A stretch of DNA of 64,000 nt from Phanerodontia chrysosporium (taxonomy: Eukaryota; Basidiomycota; Agaricomycetes; Polyporales; Phanerochaetaceae): contig MJGA01000003.1 of assembly GCA_001910725.1 (NCBI GenBank), positions 124,001 to 188,000 of the forward strand, in the 5' to 3' direction. Made by a program: the position numbers and the translations under genes. Every line of letters starts with the position of its first letter. The first letter of the stretch is position 1. Shown piece after piece: positions 47,530 through 57,471 of this stretch. The notes beneath the pieces were generated by a model that worked only from the letters and a program-made list of their open reading frames with translations, did not search any database and was not told the origin of the DNA.

Positions 47530-49029
47530 TCATGTTGACGCATTGCGTCCACCCGAGCGCCCGCCGCCGCCCGTGCGACGCTTGCCGCCACGCGAGGAGC
47601 GTTTTGTGTTTCGCCTTGCTTGGCATGCGTCGCAAACCCAGGAGCCTTCTGGCGCGACGGTGAGACCGATGCACGCGAGGTGGAACTGGCAGGGACGGCG
47701 TCAGCAGGCGTCGCGTGAGGAAAGAGGCGCGCATATACTCACCCATTCCTTCTCGCAGTTCTCGTCGTCGCAGGCAATCATTTCACCGAAGCTGACGCGG
47801 TCGCATATGCAATAGGTCCTGCCATCGTCGCCATCTCCATCACCATCACCGGCTGCGGCGTCGGTGTCGACGTCCTGCGCGACCGACGCCGCCGCGCTGT
47901 TGACAAAGTTCCGGGCCACTGGCATTCCGGGGCCCTCGAGCTGACCGGTCGCCCACTCGCTGATGCCGTTGCGCTCGTAGGACGCGCCGTTCGAGTAGGG
48001 TGCAGGTAGCGACGGGTGCGACGACGACGGCGGGTGGTGGAACTCTTGCCGGCCGTCGTCGGCGGTTGCGAGCGCGTTCTGTGCGCGCGATCGTTTTGCA
48101 GAGGAGGCGGCGCTCGCTGCGCGCTGGGACGTGTTTTGCCGGGACATCGGGGGCGGGATGGCGGACTGGGGGAGGTGGGACTGCACGGATAGCACCGATT
48201 CGGCGGGGGACGCGGGACGGTCATTTCTGCTGGTGACACCATGAATGCCTGGAAGATGAGAAGCGGCGCAGTACGCACTTTCTACGGGCGCCGTTGCGGG
48301 CTCTGGACGCGTCTCCTGTCTTCGGCTTCGCGGGGCTCCGGACGAGGTCGCCGTCGTCGGCGGCGACCCGCTTCCTCTTGTTCGGGGTGGCCTCCATTGC
48401 CCCGCCGTTCGAGAGCAGCGCCGTCCGCCGCTGCCGCCTGCCGCCCTCTCCCGACATCCCGCCGGCACGTAATGACGCGTGGCGACGTGCGGGTACACCG
48501 TTTTGCGCGAGAGCATGCCCGCCATCTGCCCATACTCGGGCTCGGGCATGTGCTGGAGGAGGTTCGTCATGTGGGCCTTGTGGCTCTTGAGGCCATCGGC
48601 AGCGTGGCAGGCGACGCGGATCTTGTCGTCGGCGCCGGGTTTGAGCCTGCTCACCTCGTCCGCGATTTCGGCGAGGAGCCAGAGGCGGTCCTCCTTCGAG
48701 GACGTGCGGTTCTCGATCATATTGGTGAGTTCGATGACCTTGGAGGTCACGGAGGTCATGGAGGAGGAGAGGACGGCGTCGAGCTCGCGCAGGTCGGCAA
48801 AGTTGCGCGAGAGATCGAGGGGACAGAGTCGAGGGTGTGCGTGTACTCTTGTAGAATGGCGAGCGAATGAGCCGTCTTCTGGGGAGTGCTGGACGTCGGG
48901 GCTGGGGGTGCCGGGGAACGGGGCGGTCCCATGGAGGCCATGGCTGTCGACGACGACGTCTGAAGGATGAGATATGCGGGTCTGAGCCCGCTGTGGGTCT
49001 GGCGGAGGTGAACTCTGGCTGGAGTCCAT
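47530..49029 (-). CDS. ING-family PHD-finger protein (frame break)
   Basis: ING proteins are histone H3K4me3 readers in acetyltransferase or deacetylase complexes. The Met at 49029 is chosen because it opens the conserved-looking MDSSQSSPPPDPQ. The ING N-terminal helices follow (LDLSRNFADLRELDAVLSSS, EDRLWLLAEIADEVSRLKPG). A nuclear-type basic run, TPNKRKRVAADDGDL, lies near 48370. The PHD finger is YCICDRVSFGEMIACDDENC, then EKEW, and after an intron FHLACIGLTVAPEGSWVCDA, giving the C4HC3 ligands. The tail is RGG/Lys-rich and ends GGRNAST. A base is missing near 48474 between HYVP and GGMSGEGGRRQRR. A second intron (about 48233-48281) precedes RNDRPASPAES. Confidence 0.87.
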
Positions 49030-49214
49030 GGCCCGTGCGCAACCCATACTCTCTTTTCGGCCCAGGCGCTTACACACCCAGATCTCGATCCTCGCCCGTC
49101 GACAAGCGCCAGAACCGCAAGGGTTCTCGCCTCTGCCTCGGTGTCTTCAGCTGCAGTACAACCTCCGGCAAACTTTGCAAGTACCAGGTCGCGACTTATT
49201 CGTTGGAGTCATCT

Positions 49215-50247
49215 CTACCTCGACGCGTTCACGCAGGCTTCGTCTGCTGCTCGTCTGACCTCGCGGACAACCTCTTCTTTGGTTCTCCAGATACCCCATT
49301 CGCCCTCGCCCTCGCCCCCGATTCCCATCCTCATCCCTTCGGGTCTGTACACCATCTCCGACGGCATCCAACTTCCAGCGCTGAGGTGTATCTCTCTCAA
49401 GCCGAGCGGGAGCAATGTGTCGAGGATCGTCCCTATGGTGCCCGGGTTAATACCCGATCCTGGCAGGATACTCGGCACAGAGGACTTGTGCTCGTTGACC
49501 GAGTTCACCCTGAAGAGCTCCTTCAGGTTCTCGAGCGATTCTCTTGACGCCGCCGTTTTGCCGTGTCCACTAGTAAGGACTCGCGTAATACCAGGAATAG
49601 TCTTGATCGCGTGGAAAGCTTGCACGACAGAGTTCAGCGGGTGCACGTTACACAGGAGCGCGAATCCGAAGACATTACCTTCCGTAAGGTTTGGTGTCAT
49701 GTCGATTGCCCTGTGGAAACACACTGACAAATGAAGTTCAGCGTTCAGATGTTACTTAGCGCAGAAGGCGCGAGGGCCAAACCTTGCATCGGGTAGGCAG
49801 CTCCAGCTAGCCTGATGCAGAGTCAGCATCGTTACAGTCACACGCGACGGACCTACTGGGTTGTCGCCAGAACATCAACGGCTGCGTCCTTTGTCAACGC
49901 TCCGAACACGACTCCGTCTGCTTTGAGAGACTTGAACGTGGATATGTCTTCAAGCATGACCTGCATCTCGAGCTTGCTGTACAAGAAGTCGCCAACACGA
50001 GGCCTTATCATGACCATGACAGGGACGTCGGGAGCAGCTGCTTTGACGGCTTTGTACAGGCCTACGCTGGGAGTTGTGCCACCTCCGATGGCCAGGTTCC
50101 CGCAGAGCTCGAGACGATCCGCCCCTCCCTTGACAGCTCTGAGATTTCCACGCATGAGCCTGACTTGCACAGCGAAAATATCCTCTAGACTAACGCAATT
50201 GCAGACTCGACGGAGTCCACGCAGACTTCTATCAGTATCTTGGACAT
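49215..50247 (-). CDS. cutC: CutC-family protein
   Basis: A TIM-barrel family linked to copper homeostasis in bacteria, with an unproven biochemical role in fungi. Exon 1 encodes MSKILIEVCVDSVESAIA; after an intron (about 50131-50193) the signature GGADRLELCGNLAIGGGTTP follows, then VPVMVMIRPRVGDFLYS, FKSLKADGVVFGALTKDAAV and, across two introns, AYPMQVCFHRAIDMTPN. The C-terminal half has GITRVLTSGHGKTAASRESL, GSGINPGTIGTIL and LREIHLSAGSW. It ends EACVNASR. The frame is intact. It is divergent from the desaturase gene with 267 bases between start codons. Confidence 0.9.
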
Positions 50248-50514
50248 GTTTTTGGAGGCTAAGAGGCGGTGACCTGGAGGGTTGAGAGCACGGTCTGACG
50301 TTGATCATTGCGCCGCCACACGCTCCAGGTGATCCGATGCTCGTTTTGGCAAGTGTTCAAGATCATCTCCCGCCTGTTTGACAGGCATCGACCTTGTCTC
50401 CGCGGTCGGACAGCTCGGCCGTGCGGCAGGCGAAACTCATATATCTAATTCCCTCTACAATACGAGCACCTCCCTTCACGACCCTCCACATCATCGAACA
50501 CGACGTCGGCGACG
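50248..50514. promoter_or_regulatory. divergent promoter, CutC / delta-9 desaturase
   Basis: A 267-base spacer between divergent start codons. The sequence ATATATCTAATTCCC at about 50438 is a possible TATA element for the desaturase, 75 bases upstream of its ATG. Confidence 0.4.
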
Positions 50515-52428
50515 ATGGCGACGACGAGCAAGAACTCGCCCTCGGCTCCCTCAGAGCAGCGGCAGATCTGGTGGTCAAACGCCATCCTCTTTGTTGGCAT
50601 CCACATTGCAGCCTGCGTTGGCGTGTATTGTCATCCTCTTTATTCGACTCCGAGGCAGACTGTAGCACTCGCCGTGATCCTGTGGCAAGTGGCTTGCTTT
50701 AGGTACGTGATGTTTTGTATGTTATATGCACGCCCTAACAGGTCGTAGTGTCACAATTGGCTACCACAGACTGTACTCGCACCGCGCATTTGTAGCTGGC
50801 GTCAAGACGCGTGCTATCCTCGCAGTGCTGGGGACCAGTGCCTTCCAGGGATCTATCAAGGTATGTTCTCGTCTCCCCATACCACTGGAGCTGGCTGACA
50901 CCGAGGTAGTGGTGGTACGCACGGTGTTCAATCCGCTTTGCATCTATCTTCCTAATCTCGCCATAGGGTCCTTAGGCACCGTCTCCATCATGTGCGTCTC
51001 CTTTACTTCTCGATTATACTGTCCTCGCTCACTCGGCTTCCAGCGTTACACAGATGATCCAGTTCATGATCCGTAAGCACTGTCAAAATCAACTCTACCA
51101 TCGCTCACCAACCCTCAGATACTCCGCGAGTCGCGGTCTGCTCTGGTCCCACGTGGGCTGGATATTCTTCAAGCAACATTACGAACGCATTAATCTGATA
51201 GACAAGGAAGATCTTGACGAAGACCCAGGTAAGAATGCTACCCATCTGAATATTAAGTTCGGCTAACGACATACCAGTGGTTCGCTTTCAACATAAATTC
51301 TATAGTACGACTGCTCATATTCGCGTATATGCGCCAATCTGAACTTCGAGTGTAGCTCCTATCGCCCTCACTACGGCCATTCTGTTTCCCACGCTGGTGG
51401 GCACTCTATGGCACGACGGTATGGGTGCATTTATCTGGGCAGGTCTCGTGGCTAGAATCGCTGGTGTGTATCTCCAAAATCTCTAAGACCGCGCTCAATA
51501 CTGACTTTCCCAAGTTTGGCATTGTACATTCCTCGTCAACTCGTATGCATATGTCTGCTTCCTCGACGTCATCTAGCACTGATATCAAAATCCCAGGCTC
51601 GCCCATTGGGATGGCATGCAGCCGTACTCTGATGAAAACACATCACGAGTGAACATGGTAGGACCTTCTTTTGGGCTACGACCGCTTTGCTCAATATCGG
51701 CAGGTTGTTGCTTTACTTACGTGCGGTGAAGGAAACCATAACTTTGTGAGTGTTATTGCCATTGATCATAACACTCTGCGCTTACTTGATCATGTCTTAG
51801 CATGCAAGTGTGAGCCGCAGACGTTACCTACGTTGCTTACCCCTAGCTTCCAGCACTCCTTTCCTCAAGACTACCGGTCGGGCCCCTCCCTGTACGACTG
51901 GGATCCGTCCAAATGGATTATCCTTGGGTTACACTCTGTTGGTCTCGTCACCGGGCTGAAGCAAGCATCGGCAAAGGATCTTTCCTCTGCACGGTGGCGT
52001 ATGCACTTCAAGACCCACGTTGCGTCCGACAGCAGTCCCGCGGCTTCGGGACCGTCAGAATCGGAGTTTCCAGAAATGTCGATTCCTGACCTCCGCGCTT
52101 ACTTCAAGCATACCGCGGAGGACCGGTGTGTCCTGCTCATAGACAGAATGGTGATAGACGCGACTCTATACCTGAAGGAGCATGTGAGTCTACGCGAGTC
52201 TTATAGTTCGATGCAGCCACTAATCTCCACATGTAGCCCGGAGGTGCGGCCCTGCTACGCAAATACGCAGTCGATCCCACTTGCGTACTCGGCTGCGACT
52301 CGGGGGATTATATCAATGCGTCCCAAGCGAGGGCTACTGACGCTTTCTATGGGGGCATGAACAAGCACTCCCAGATTGCCCGCGATAAGCTCAGGACACT
52401 GGCTATTGCGCGCCTGACGCGTGGATGA
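50515..52428 (+). CDS. OLE1: delta-9 fatty acid (acyl-CoA) desaturase with cytochrome b5 domain
   Basis: An ER membrane di-iron enzyme that makes oleate or palmitoleate. It starts MATTSKNSPSAPSEQRQIWW. Exons join to give histidine box 1 TIGYHRLYSHRAF (about 50758), box 2 LRHRLHHRYTDDPVHDP (split by introns at 50990 and 51073), SLAHWDGMQPYSDENTS and box 3 GEGNHNFH then SFPQDYRSGPSLYDWDPS. Box 3 therefore reads HNFHS where yeast Ole1 has HNFHH. The cytochrome b5 domain has the heme motif LKEHPGGAALLRKYAVDPT (intron at 52182) and MNKHSQIARDKL. It ends LTRG. At least ten short introns are needed and the joined frame is intact. Confidence 0.9.
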
Positions 52429-53265
52429 GATAGCACACAATGATCTGCTGCTTTCAGAGTACGCATTACACCGACCTGGAGACGCGTTAATGTGCTTATG
52501 ATCTGTTGCATGGTCCATTGGACCGACGCTAATGTTCATCATATGCTTCTTGACGCGCGCTCTGGAGTGCACGGTGTCTCGGTGGTTTTGGCGCGGCGTC
52601 AGCAGGACCCCAGGATATGCCAGCCCTCCTCCGCACGACCAACACGCGCGATGTGGGCATTAGCTGATCGTGGCGCGTTTGAATCCCTACGGAACATATT
52701 GCGCAGCGCAGCTGGGGCGGCTCTCCTGGACTAACGCTATCAGGCGAGGCTCCACACATGAGACGTCGTAACAACGCCCTACGCTAGGCTGTCCAGTATT
52801 CAAAACTATGACCAACAAAACATAGTAACAGCTTCAGCGAGCCGACGATGCTGTGGACCAATTGCCGACCTGTAGTGAGTTTATGCCTTCTCGCAATCCG
52901 CGTACTCCTGCTAACGTGAGTCCGGAACGGGCTAGGCTGCCGGATGCCGGTGCTGTGCCTCCCAGGTGCCATTTCTTCCCGCACTTTTGAATGCTTCTGC
53001 TCAATAAGCTCGCACCTCGTCAGGCGAGACCATCGATGGACCGCTTGCCTCAAGGGAGGGTACTCCAGACTGCAAATGCCATAGCCGACTACGGCTAGGC
53101 GTGGGATCTTTCCCCATCATGCGGTGACCGGGCGGTGGTGACACAGGAGTTTAAGCCTTCCCGACGTATGTATAGTTCGGGCTTCCCGCTATCAACACTC
53201 GATATAAGGTCTCATCATCACGGGCCCCGCGCAACCCATCCCACGCTGCTCTACCACGAACTACG
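52429..53265. other. gene-free spacer
   Basis: This is the 3' flank of the desaturase and the upstream region of the dioxygenase-like gene. I find no RNA gene, repeat or credible frame. Confidence 0.45.
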
Positions 53266-54288
53266 ATGTCTGCAGAGACCCGCTCGACGCTCACGACGTT
53301 CGCACCCTCCGTGCCCATCTCCGCGCCGCTCCGGCTCTTCGCCGCGCTGCGCTCGCTCGTCTGGGTCATGCTCGTCACCGACAACCCGCTGTCGTGGTGG
53401 TGGTGGTACGGCCGGCGGAACGATCGCGCCGACGTCGAGGGTGCGTGATCTCGCGCCGTGCACGCGCCCCTCCCCCGCGGCACTGACTGTGTGCCTGCGC
53501 CTCAGGCCCCCTGTACGTCCCCGGTGCGCCCGATCGCACGCTCGAGCCAGGCAAAGCGGCCTTGGCGACGGTGGACGAGCTGCAGCGTGCGTGCCGCTTC
53601 CCATGCCCACCGGGGGCCCGCTCCCACGGCCCGCGCTGACCGCCCCTGTGTCCTCTCGCACAGAGTTCAAGCCGTTCCTGCTGCACGTCACGGTCCGCTC
53701 GCCGCACGGGGACCCGCTGCCGGGCGCGACGGTCGACTTCTGGCAGGCGACGACGGCGGGCGAGTACGCGTACCGGTCGTACGCGCTCCGCGGGCGGTTC
53801 GCCGCCGACGCGCACGGCACCGTCGAGGTCCTCACCGTCGTCCCCGGCGACTACGGCGCGGGCGCGGCGGTGCGCACGGGCCACTTCCACATGATGCTGT
53901 GCGACGCCGCGCGCCGCTACGACACCCTCACGACGCAGCTGTACGTGTGCCACGGGAACGACGTGCGCGGGCTGGACAAGGATTTGTTGCGTCTCTCTCT
54001 CGTGCTTTGCGTCGCTGTTTTTTTGGTGCTGACTATACGGCGGGCAGTGTGAACTACTGGCGCAAGAGCCGCCCGCAGAACATGGTACGCGCGTGGTCCA
54101 TCCCCGCGAACAACGGCGGCGAGGCGCATTATGGCTTTCCCGAGCTGCCCGCGGACGATCTTGAGACGCTGAAGCGCGTTGAGTGGTGGAACGCGAAGCT
54201 CGCAGAGCAGGCTCCGGACGCCGGCCTCAAGGTTGTCGCCGGCGGGAGTACTGAGTTCAGACTGAACGAGAAGCCCGGGTGGTTCTGA
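53266..54288 (+). CDS. intradiol ring-cleavage dioxygenase-like protein
   Basis: Intradiol dioxygenases cleave catechols between the hydroxyl groups using Fe(III) held by two Tyr and two His. The start MSAETRSTLTTFAPSVPISA is followed by PLYVPGAPDRTLEPGKAALA after an intron (about 53441-53503), then FKPFLLHVTVRSPHGDPLPG and ATVDFWQATTAGEYAYRSYA, a candidate Tyr position. LRGRFAADAHGTVEVLTVVP and RTGHFHMMLCDAARRYDTLT carry the candidate H-x-H ligands. The last intron (about 53985-54047) has a clear CTGAC branch site and joins GLDKDF to VNYWRKSRPQNM. It ends EKPGWF. The family is widespread in wood-decay fungi; catechol activity is inferred from fold alone. The frame is intact. Confidence 0.8.
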
Positions 54289-54657
54289 GCGGTATGCATG
54301 GTCCTGTCTTGCAGCTGTGCTATTTATTTTGCTATAGGTTATCGCTGCTGTATGTCTTGCTTGATTCTGGCTTGGGTTCGGAATGCACTCTTTTTTTTGC
54401 CTCTCATCTAGGTCGGGATTGGAAGGCCTCATTCACTATATGCTCTCGCCTCGTGCACTGATAGATTCACAGGGTCTCTTGATTTGCCAGGTATAGACAT
54501 GAACTGTCAGATCCAAGGGAAAGTGGGATTTTCTAAGGTTGATCCTTGGCTAAGGAACTGAGACGACCCTGAGGATCCCAGGCCTCACCAATCGGTAAAG
54601 TCTCACTGAGCGCTCCGCGACCCTGCTGCTGATTCCTGAGATTCTATCGTGCAAGCA
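54289..54657. other. 3' flank of the dioxygenase-like gene
   Basis: No gene is visible. T-rich runs at about 54388 could be part of a transcription end signal. Confidence 0.35.
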
Positions 54658-54659
54658 TA

Positions 54660-54889
54660 CTGTACTGGACGACCTAAAGTTCACGTCACGGTCACAACGG
54701 CCATGAACTGGACGTCTGCGAACTGGGGTCACGGGTCACAAGGGGGCAATTTGGCGGGCGCTGGCGCGCCAGCGGCTTTTCTGGCCTTTGATTGGCTGCT
54801 TGGCGTTCCGACGGGCGCTGAACTGTGAACTCGACCATCCACAAGCGTCACGGGTCACAAGCCGTGAACTTTAGGTCGTCCCAGTACAG
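54660..54889. mobile_element. 230-bp MITE with TA target duplication
   Basis: The left end CTGTACTGGACGACCTAAAG (continuing TTCACG to 54685) is the reverse complement of the right end at 54863-54889 apart from one extra base in the right arm. TA dinucleotides flank both ends (54658-54659 and 54890-54891), as expected for a Tc1/mariner-type insertion. Inside, GTCACGG(G)TCACAA recurs three times (about 54687, 54728 and 54847), a subterminal-repeat arrangement, and GCTGGCGCGCCAGC at about 54759 is a perfect palindrome. There is no transposase, so it must be non-autonomous. I see no second copy in this window. Confidence 0.8.
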
Positions 54890-54997
54890 TATTATCAACT
54901 TCGTCAGGATCAACACATACACATCCTACACTGAGACTAGTCGCATATACACCTCAACTCCCGCCGTCTTCATACCGCCACCTGCCGTCTAACAACC

Positions 54998-56142
54998 TCA
55001 CATGCCAAGGCCCTTCGCGACATACTGGACGGTGACGTTGGTATCGTTCACCTCGACCGTCGTGAGGACGTTGCCGTTGAAGTCGATGTTGACGTTCACC
55101 GCGTCGGGGCTCACGCCGGGGGTGACGGTGCTCGTGGCGCCGGTCACGCTGCTGCTCGCGGCACTGCTGGTGGCGGTGCCGGTCGGGGTACCGGACGCGC
55201 TGCTGCTGTCGGACGCGACGCTCGTGGCACTCGCGCTGCTGGTCTCCGTCGCGGTCTCCGTCGCGGTATCAGTCGCGGTATCAGTCGCGGTATCAGTCGT
55301 GGCGGCCGCCGACTCGAGCGCGCGGCGCGCGGGCGGCGCGGCGCCGACGGCCTGCGCGGTGGCGTTCGTAAACGCGACGGTGTGGAAGTTCGCGAGGGGG
55401 AGCGGGGTGTTCCGGACGTACGCGACGCCGACGCCCCACTCCGCGCTGGCACGGCAGAGCGCGGGCCCGCCGACGGGCACGCTCGCGTTCATGCCCGTCG
55501 TGAGGTTCTCGACGAGCACGGTGCCGTGCTCCTGCGTGTCCGCCGCGACGCTCAGCCGCACGGCGTCGCCCGCCTTCACGGGCACCGAGAGCACGGGCAC
55601 CGCGGGCAGCGGGTACCACTGGTACCAGGCTGTGGGTGCCCGCAATGTCAGCGATGCGAGGGTGATGTATGGGGGATAGCGCGTACCGGCGAAGGTGTTC
55701 GGCAGGGCCCCGTTGACGAAGAGGCCGACGCCCGCCTGGAGGAGCGCGGTCGGGCAGCTGTAGCCGTCGAGCCCGACCCAGACGGACGCGCCGCTCGGCC
55801 CGAACTTGGCCAGCGGCGGCGCGTCGGCCGTCGGGACGGTGAACGTGCCCGACACGGCGCTGTACGTGCCCTGCGAGGAAGACGCGTGAGTATATCTACT
55901 CATCGTTCAGCGTGCGGCGGAGACGTTACCGGCGAGGAGTCGAGGACGGTGCCCGCCCAGTTGGACGAGTACGTGCCGTGAAGGCCGCCCGGTGCGGGGA
56001 CGCGCTGGACAGGGCTCGCCTGGTGCTGACCGATCGTGGCGGCGTCACGCTTTGTGGCGTGTTCTGCGGCGAGCGAGGGGAGCGCGAGGACGGTGCTGCC
56101 GAAGAGCAGGGCCTCGATGAGCGGGACAGTGATGAACTTCAT
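54998..56142 (-). CDS. glutamic peptidase (eqolisin, G1 family), catalytic residues present
   Basis: Secreted acid endopeptidase of the scytalidoglutamic peptidase/aspergillopepsin II family. The signal peptide is MKFITVPLIEALLFGSTVLA, then a propeptide and the mature start SSNWAGTVLDSS. After an intron (about 55870-55930) come GTYSAVSGTFTVPTAD, WVGLDGYSCPTALLQAGVG with the catalytic Gln, AWYQWYPLPAVP, VLVENLTTGMNASV and LCRASAEWGVGVAYV with the catalytic Glu. Then an unusual Ser/Thr-rich insert (TDTATDTATDTATETATETS) separates the barrel from the last strands NVNIDFNGNVLTTVEVND and TVQYVAKGLGM. The frame is intact with two introns. A paralogue lies directly upstream in the same orientation. 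Confidence 0.9.
55242..55301. repeat. five tandem 12-bp units inside the eqolisin gene
   Basis: GTCTCCGTCGCG occurs twice (55242-55265), GTATCAGTCGCG twice (55266-55289) and GTATCAGTCGTG once (55290-55301). On the coding strand this gives repeating T-D/E-T-A units, so copy-number change would alter linker length in frame. Confidence 0.8.
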
Positions 56143-56222
56143 TGGTGTCGAGTTAAGAGAGCTGTGAAGCTTGTTAAGACGAAGACGACCGAGGTCTGTA
56201 GTTTCGTGTTCTCGTTCTGCAT

Positions 56223-56231
56223 CCTTTTATA
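56223..56231 (-). promoter_or_regulatory. TATA box of the first eqolisin gene
   Basis: TATAAAAGG on the minus strand lies about 80 bases upstream of the ATG at 56142. Confidence 0.6.
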
Positions 56232-56532
56232 GGTTGTGGCGAGGCTGATTTTTGGGGAATGAAAAGTCATGCTTGCAAATCGCAAAGTAGCAGCGCAAGT
56301 GGTCATTGATCATTGCGCAACACCCCAGTCTGATTCACGCAAATGAGGTAGTCCAACTCCGTGCAATGTCGTGACTGAGGAGACATTCACTCTGTAGAGC
56401 CGACTGAGCTGTCATCGCACAAAGACATTTATCAACCGAACCATGTCGAACATGGAACACGACATTGGAACATCGGTCAAGAATATACAGTGCGTATCGA
56501 CCACGACACAAATATTGCCTCTCGTTTCCTCT

Positions 56533-57403
56533 CTAGGCCTGCGCGACGTAAAGAACATCCACATTGTCATCACCGGCGGAAGCCTTGCTCTGCAGTTCGC
56601 CCGCAAAGATGATATTGACGAGCGAGCTGTCAGGGCCATTCGGGGGACGACGGTGCCGTCGGTCGTCGCGGCGCTCACGTTCTCGAAGGCGACATCGGTC
56701 CAGTTGGCGATGGGCACTGGGAGCGTGTTCACGATCTCGTAGTCGCGCACGACCCACTGGGCGCTGTTCTGGCAGAGATCCTGGCCGGACTGCGCGCCGA
56801 CCGAGCGCGTGGCGGACTTGCCGGTCGTGAGGTTCTCGACGAGCACGCTGCCGGCGGTCGTGGACGTTGCGTTCACGGAGAGGCGCATGACGTCGCCCGC
56901 GCTCACGGGCACCTCGTTGATGCGGTCCTCGATCTGCGGGAACCACTGTGCAAAGACTGGCGCGGCGTGTCAGCTGTGCGAGTGCTATGAACGCAGGCGG
57001 GAGGGTGCCCACCATAGTATTCGTTGTCCTCAGGCCGGGGGTCCATGGTGATCATGGTGACGCCTCCGAGGAGCATGCCGCTGCGGCAGTTGTAGCCGTC
57101 GATGCCGACGAAGGCGGTCGCGCCGTGGAAGGGCCCGATGCCGTCCGTCGGGATCGAGACGGTGGGCACGGTAAAGGTGCCCGTCGCGTAGCTGTACGTG
57201 CCCTGTGCGTGCGGAATCGCGTCAGCGTATGCTGCGTAGTAGACTGTTGAACGAACCTCGGTGGAAGAGAGGACGGCGCCTGCCCAGTTGGACGAGCCCA
57301 ACCAGCGGCGCTCTGAGGACTCCGCGGAGCGCTGAGCGACGGACGGGGCTGCGAGGGCAGACGCGACGAGCAGAGCCTGCACAAGGACGCTTTTGGTGAA
57401 CAT
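56533..57403 (-). CDS. eqolisin paralogue lacking both catalytic residues (frame break near the end)
   Basis: Signal peptide MFTKSVLVQALLVASALA, then GSSNWAGAVLSSTE, GTYSYATGTFTVPTVS and FVGIDGYNCRSGMLLGGVTM. Here the catalytic Gln of the family (LLQ in the neighbouring paralogue) is Leu. After an intron come VFAQWFPQIEDR, VLVENLTTGKSATRSV and LCQNSAQWVVRDYEIVN, where the catalytic Glu (AEW) is Gln. Both changes are substitutions read clearly from the DNA, not indels. The C-terminus fits the family only if one C is added to the CCCCC run at 56642-56646 (+ strand GGGGG), giving PPNGPDSSLVNIIFAG and LYVAQA at 56533. I infer a secreted, proteolytically inactive homologue, or a gene in decay. Confidence 0.85.
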
Positions 57404-57465
57404 GCTGGGAAGAGTGGCGACTGTCGAAGACCTGGGGCCGTCCTTTCGCCTCGACTCTGCAAGCA

Positions 57466-57471
57466 TATATA
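57466..57471 (-). promoter_or_regulatory. TATA box of the second eqolisin gene
   Basis: TATATA sits 63 bases upstream of the ATG at 57403, matching the spacing seen in the paralogue. Confidence 0.5.

Noticed and set aside
53375..53953. 192-codon minus-strand open frame
   Set aside because: It mirrors the GC-rich dioxygenase-like exons, whose plus-strand product has recognisable motifs and proper introns.
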